From assembly GCA_017623115.1 (NCBI GenBank), contig JAGAPT010000002.1:1-33635 (forward strand): a stretch of DNA of 33,635 nt, given 5' to 3'. The position numbers were made by a program, and so were the translations under genes. Under the pieces are notes generated by a model. The model was given only the letters and a program-made list of their open reading frames with translations. It searched no databases and was not told the DNA's origin. Source of the DNA: Alistipes sp. (GTDB taxonomy: Bacteria; Bacteroidota; Bacteroidia; Bacteroidales; Rikenellaceae). Positions 31,006 through 33,635 of this stretch are shown here, in pieces (position 1 is the first letter of the stretch; each line of letters starts with the position of its first letter).

Positions 31006-33635
31006 TTAGTAAACCTCTACATTGTCAATTACTACATTCAGACGGCTCGTCGGCAACGAGTTTTTGTTACCCCACAGCGTCGAACCGGTATTCAGACCCT
31101 TGTTCGTGATGTCAAAGCCGTTTACGGTGCAACCTGTAGCGACAATCTCCTTCTTGTCGGTTGTCCAGTCCGAACCCACCTCAATGGCAGCTTTGTTGTT
31201 GACATCGTCGTAATCGTTGGCGTCATTGAAGATACATCCGGCTACCTTCAGTGTCGTGTTGGTGTTACCATACAGCAAGATAGCTTTACCGCTCGTGTTG
31301 AATACGCAATCCGTAAACTCTGCTGTCGGAGCACCCCATGTCCAAATGTTGTACGAGTCACCCGATACGTTGAACGTGCACTCGTTAAACTTGCTGTCGC
31401 CATAGAGCGTGAAGGTGTTGTTGATGATGCACTTGTTGTAGGTCGCATTCAAACCTGCATAGCCCGTATAGGTAGTGCCCGGCGTGGTAATCGTAATGTT
31501 GTTGAAGGTTACCGTGCAACCACGGAAACTATAATCACAACCCTCATACGAACCATCGTCCTGTGTCTCCACAATTACATCGGCTGCATTGCTACCCGAA
31601 ATGGTAAAGGTGCTGCCACTGCTTACATCGGGCAAGATATAGGTGCCAGCGGTCAATTCAACCTCCTTGGCACCATTTGTCAGGGCCGAAGCCAAAGCGG
31701 TATCCGACGAAGCCTTGCACTTGCCATTGACAATCTGTCCCGCCTCTTTGGCGATAAAAACCTCTACGAAGTTAGCAGCCTCGGGAGCCTCGGGGTTATT
31801 CGTGTTCACGATGCTGGCACCACTCGAATATGTGTTCGAAGCGTCACCCAGCTCAACGCCATAATACATAGCCTTACCGGTCGAACCAAAGTTGATGAAC
31901 TTGCAGTTCGTCAGCGTCATCTTATCACCGGTCTCGCCCAAGAACTTCACAGCATAACGGTAGAAGTTGTCGAAGGTGGTATTTGTGATGTTCGTTTCGA
32001 ATACGCCGACATTGCCATTGCGACCATTTACTTGAATCGGACGTTGGCCATTGGCCTTGAAGTAGCAATCCTCGATGTTGAGGGTTACATTGGTGAAACC
32101 ACCCGAGTTGGTCGTACTCGTGATGCCATTATAAACCTGATCGAAGGTGACATTTTTGAAAGTATAGGTAGCATCTCCACCTTGAATATAGAACGTGGCA
32201 CCATTCCACCACGAGTTCGAGTGGATGTTGGCGGGAGCGGTCAACGAACCCTTGGGAGCACCGGTCAGCGTTACGCCCTCAATTTCAACCTTTACATTGC
32301 TATTCTGTGCCGAGAAGGTACCCTTGATGATGGCACCACCCTCACCTACGATACGAACGTCGTTGGCGGGAAGCACGATGTTACCCTCGTCATACTCTCC
32401 ATCCTCGATAATGATATAGGTAGCACCTGCAGCCAAAGCATCATTCAGCGACTCGCCATTCTTGACCAAATAGTAGTTTGCCAACGGAATTTCGTTCAGC
32501 GCACCGCCCGATACCGTTACGGTGTTGGCGCCGGTAATCGTACCGGTCGTGCTGTCATAGGTTGCAGCAGCCCACTCAATCGAACGATCGCCACGTCGAG
32601 CAGCATACAAACCATCGATGGTCGTATCCTTGATGGTGTTGGCACCTGTGAAGTTCACCGTACCGACAACCTTACCTGCCATACCGCAGACAAAGCCCGA
32701 CTCGTTGTCTACCGAGTAGTTGGTCAGATAGCTGTTCTCTACCGAGCAGTCGGCGATGTTCACCGTCGTGCCGCTGGCAACCAGACCAACAAATGCAGCC
32801 ACCGACTGAACCCCCTTGATCTTGGCATCCTTTACGGTTACGCCATTCAGGTTGAGCGTTGCGCTATTCTGGAAGTCGCCAAAGAGTACGGCAGCATAAC
32901 CGTAGTCGGGGAAGTAGGAGTCGATAACAGCACCGGCAATGGTCAGATTCTTAATCGTGATGTTGGCATTTGCGCTTACCGTCGGGTTGAACAGACCTAC
33001 CGAGTAGTTGCCTGTCTGCAGCGGAATCATGTTCGACATCGTGTAACCCTGACCATCGAACTCGCCGTTGCCAAAGGCTACTGCCTTAATCTCATGGTTG
33101 TTGAAGTTGATCGACGAGGTGAGCTTCAGGTTGTTGCCACCTACACCGTTCTTTGCCAACCAAGCCCAGTGAGCAGGCGACGAAATCTCATAGTAGCCAT
33201 TGACCAAGGCGGGCTTAATCGTCTCAACGCCATCCCAAGCCTCGGCAATCGTGTAGTCGGGCTCATCAAACGTCTCGTCAATCTCGATGACAAACTTACC
33301 GGGATCGGTCAGGAGCGAACCCATGATGTTCGTGCGGTGGTTGCGCTCGAAGGTGACACCTGCAAAGGTCGGTACCGAGTACTGCTTCACCTCGTTAGCC
33401 GTGCAGAAGGTGATGTCTACATCGTAAGCATCGGTCGGCATTGCCGGCAGGATGTAATCCATAGCGACATACTTGTAGGCCGTACCCTTGATCGTAATCG
33501 TCTCGTCAGCACCCGTCATCGGAGCAGCGCAAGCAAAGGTTACAGGAGTCTCGGTACCTGCGGGCATACCATAGTCGCCCGTGCCGTCAGCCTTCGAGTA
33601 GGCCTCGCCACCGAAGAAGTTAATCTGATCGTAGC
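31006..33635 (-). CDS. Large fimbrillin-like / beta-helix surface protein, 5' end outside the window
   Basis: The frame is open to the window edge, so the start is missing; at least 875 residues are present. The first 110 or so resemble the end of a Bacteroidota fimbrillin-like (Mfa2/DUF6562-type) domain, ending in the typical FERNHRTNIMGSLLTDPGKFVIEIDETF. The remainder looks like right-handed beta-helix sequence rich in Asn, Thr, Gly and short N-x-T-F/I strands, in at least three blocks: HWAWLAKNG...FDGQGYTMSNM, SLNDALAAGATYIIIEDGEYDEG, and ALASALTNGAKEVELTAGTYILPD. A run of Cys-x-Phe/Ile/Val sites near the C-terminus suggests a stacked ladder. There is no recognisable C-terminal sorting domain; the protein ends in NVEVY. 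It is probably a cell-surface or fimbria-associated protein; ligand and role are unknown. Confidence 0.8.
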   Translation of the reverse strand, partial: YDQINFFGGEAYSKADGTGDYGMPAGTETPVTFACAAPMTGADETITIKGTAYKYVAMDYILPAMPTDAYDVDITFCTANEVKQYSVPTFAGVTFERNHRTNIMGSLLTDPGKFVIEIDETFDEPDYTIAEAWDGVETIKPALVNGYYEISSPAHWAWLAKNGVGGNNLKLTSSINFNNHEIKAVAFGNGEFDGQGYTMSNMIPLQTGNYSVGLFNPTVSANANITIKNLTIAGAVIDSYFPDYGYAAVLFGDFQNSATLNLNGVTVKDAKIKGVQSVAAFVGLVASGTTVNIADCSVENSYLTNYSVDNESGFVCGMAGKVVGTVNFTGANTIKDTTIDGLYAARRGDRSIEWAAATYDSTTGTITGANTVTVSGGALNEIPLANYYLVKNGESLNDALAAGATYIIIEDGEYDEGNIVLPANDVRIVGEGGAIIKGTFSAQNSNVKVEIEGVTLTGAPKGSLTAPANIHSNSWWNGATFYIQGGDATYTFKNVTFDQVYNGITSTTNSGGFTNVTLNIEDCYFKANGQRPIQVNGRNGNVGVFETNITNTTFDNFYRYAVKFLGETGDKMTLTNCKFINFGSTGKAMYYGVELGDASNTYSSGASIVNTNNPEAPEAANFVEVFIAKEAGQIVNGKCKASSDTALASALTNGAKEVELTAGTYILPDVSSGSTFTISGSNAADVIVETQDDGSYEGCDYSFRGCTVTFNNITITTPGTTYTGYAGLNATYNKCIINNTFTLYGDSKFNECTFNVSGDSYNIWTWGAPTAEFTDCVFNTSGKAILLYGNTNTTLKVAGCIFNDANDYDDVNNKAAIEVGSDWTTDKKEIVATGCTVNGFDITNKGLNTGSTLWGNKNSLPTSRLNVVIDNVEVY

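Overview
The window is chromosomal DNA from a Bacteroidota bacterium, most likely an Alistipes-like member of the Rikenellaceae; the genus is inferred from overall protein character only. The phylum is supported by several features. Many upstream regions carry the Bacteroidota -7 element TAnnTTTG, in four cases with a TTTG box 19-20 nt upstream (secA, waaA, ppdK) or a close fit, and there are no obvious Shine-Dalgarno sequences. SecA has the long form with a zinc tail, ribosomal protein bS16 has a long Ala/Glu-rich tail, and there are GSCFA and DUF2851-like proteins, a non-oxidative PEP/pyruvate enzyme (PpdK), and a large fimbrillin-like/beta-helix surface protein. Most of the window is housekeeping DNA; the accessory character is concentrated at 26.8-28.2 kb and at the right end.

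Layout from left to right: ssb (+) faces a secA-dCMP deaminase operon (-) across a bidirectional terminator. A second minus-strand operon carries a degenerate alkaline-phosphatase-family protein, sufE, a SufT-like DUF59 protein and a DUF2851-like protein. A GSCFA gene (-) and ispE (+) diverge from a very compact promoter pair. ispE converges on typA-rpiB (-), whose terminator lies inside ispE. typA diverges from aroB (+), which converges on waaA (-). Then come pepE-tyrA-yraN (-), and the acpP-fabF-rnc-radC operon (+), which joins fatty-acid elongation with RNA processing. ppdK (-) has its own promoter. Upstream of it is a five-gene minus-strand operon, glyS-ruvX-GDSL-def-EEP. After a repeat-bounded islet come mnmA, rimM and rpsP (all -, translation-related), and finally the 3' part of a large surface-protein gene (-) that runs off the window.

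The most unusual content is non-coding or degenerate. (1) Two intergenic arrays (about 689-755 and 30795-30950) have GGG on one arm and CCC on the other, repeated at an exact 9-nt period. Each starts just past the T-tract of a minus-strand terminator with the same junction sequence. (2) Two 104-bp direct repeats with one mismatch and palindromic ends (26871-26974 and 28077-28180) bracket two genes. One of these is a chimeric ORF that seems to join the start of a GT90-like glycosyltransferase to the end of an SPFH/stomatin-like protein. (3) Two exported phosphohydrolase-fold proteins, one PafA-like and one of the endonuclease/exonuclease/phosphatase (EEP) fold, appear to have lost most of their catalytic residues while keeping intact reading frames. 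These look like pseudoenzymes rather than pseudogenes.

No tRNA, rRNA, CRISPR array, transposase or phage gene was recognised. Family assignments are from recalled motifs, without database searches.
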